Assembly (NCBI GenBank): GCA_003455605.1
Contig: DMQR01000041.1
Coordinates: 1 to 6,040, forward strand
Reading direction: 5' to 3'
Origin: Cryomorphaceae bacterium
GTDB taxonomy: Bacteria > Bacteroidota > Bacteroidia > Flavobacteriales > Schleiferiaceae
Length of the DNA stretch: 6,040 nucleotides
This document shows, in pieces, positions 5,989-6,040 of the stretch. Position 1 is the first letter of the stretch, and every line of letters starts with the position of its first letter. The notes below the pieces were generated by a model. It did not search any database. It was given only the letters and a program-made list of their open reading frames with translations, and had not been told where the DNA came from. Both the position numbers and the translations under genes were made by a program.

Positions 5989-6040
5989 GGGCAAGTCTCA
6001 CACAACCAGCTCCTGGTGAATCCCCCAGGGCGGGAACGCA
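5989..6040 (+). ncRNA. ffs: Signal recognition particle (4.5S) RNA, 5' part only
   Basis: The last bases form the hallmark domain IV hairpin of SRP RNA: CAGG (6026-6029), a three-base stem strand GCG (6030-6032), the GGAA tetraloop (6033-6036), the pairing strand CGC (6037-6039), then the first A of the expected AGCA. E. coli has the same order, with CAGG, a three-base strand, GGAA, a three-base strand and AGCA. The preceding GGTGAATCCCC is also typical of the small bacterial SRP RNA. The RNA binds Ffh and delivers nascent membrane and secreted proteins to FtsY. The 3' half, which would pair back with 5989-6025, lies beyond the window. The 5' end is set from the promoter. Confidence 0.82.

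Noticed and set aside
1..6040. Insertion sequences, CRISPR arrays, tRNA genes, toxin-antitoxin or defence genes
   Set aside because: I found no transposase, direct-repeat array, tRNA-like cloverleaf or defence-type domain on either strand.

Overview
The window reads as a chromosomal fragment from a member of the Bacteroidota, most likely a Flavobacteriales-type marine or freshwater bacterium. The grounds are promoter boxes of the Bacteroidota form TAnnTTTG, no strong Shine-Dalgarno sequences before the genes, a DUF4199 membrane protein (a family I know mainly from this phylum), a secreted CotH protein with a 'LLGRE...YIYDDG' type C-terminal tail, and a Kdo pathway for Gram-negative lipopolysaccharide. 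I cannot name a genus. All six protein genes lie on the minus strand; the only plus-strand gene is an RNA cut by the right edge.

Layout from right to left, the direction of minus-strand transcription. At the right edge (about 5989-6040, plus strand) is the 5' part of the signal recognition particle RNA (ffs) with its own promoter. Divergent from it is a tight three-gene operon: a DUF4199 membrane protein (5340-5882), a DPM1/GtrB-like membrane-anchored glycosyltransferase (4368-5333) and a second GT2 glycosyltransferase with C-terminal membrane segments (3340-4368). Next is a monocistronic-looking CotH-family secreted protein (1803-3203) with its own promoter box directly before the start codon. 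After a 146-base gap comes the Kdo operon kdsA-kdsC-kdsD (1656 down to the left edge), whose genes overlap by 4 and 11 bases.

How the genes fit together: KdsD makes arabinose 5-phosphate, KdsA condenses it with PEP to Kdo 8-phosphate, and KdsC removes the phosphate to give Kdo, the inner-core sugar of LPS. The two glycosyltransferases probably act on lipid-linked or envelope glycans. The window is therefore mostly a cell-envelope neighbourhood, but nothing shows that the two operons serve one pathway.

The most notable points are: (1) a perfect 46-base palindrome at the left edge that interrupts kdsD inside a conserved motif and looks like a fold-back assembly or amplification artefact; (2) the truncated SRP RNA with a textbook Bacteroidota promoter; (3) two start sites that promoter boxes move inward, for cotH and DUF4199; (4) the secretion-like tail on CotH. 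I found no convincing new multi-gene system.
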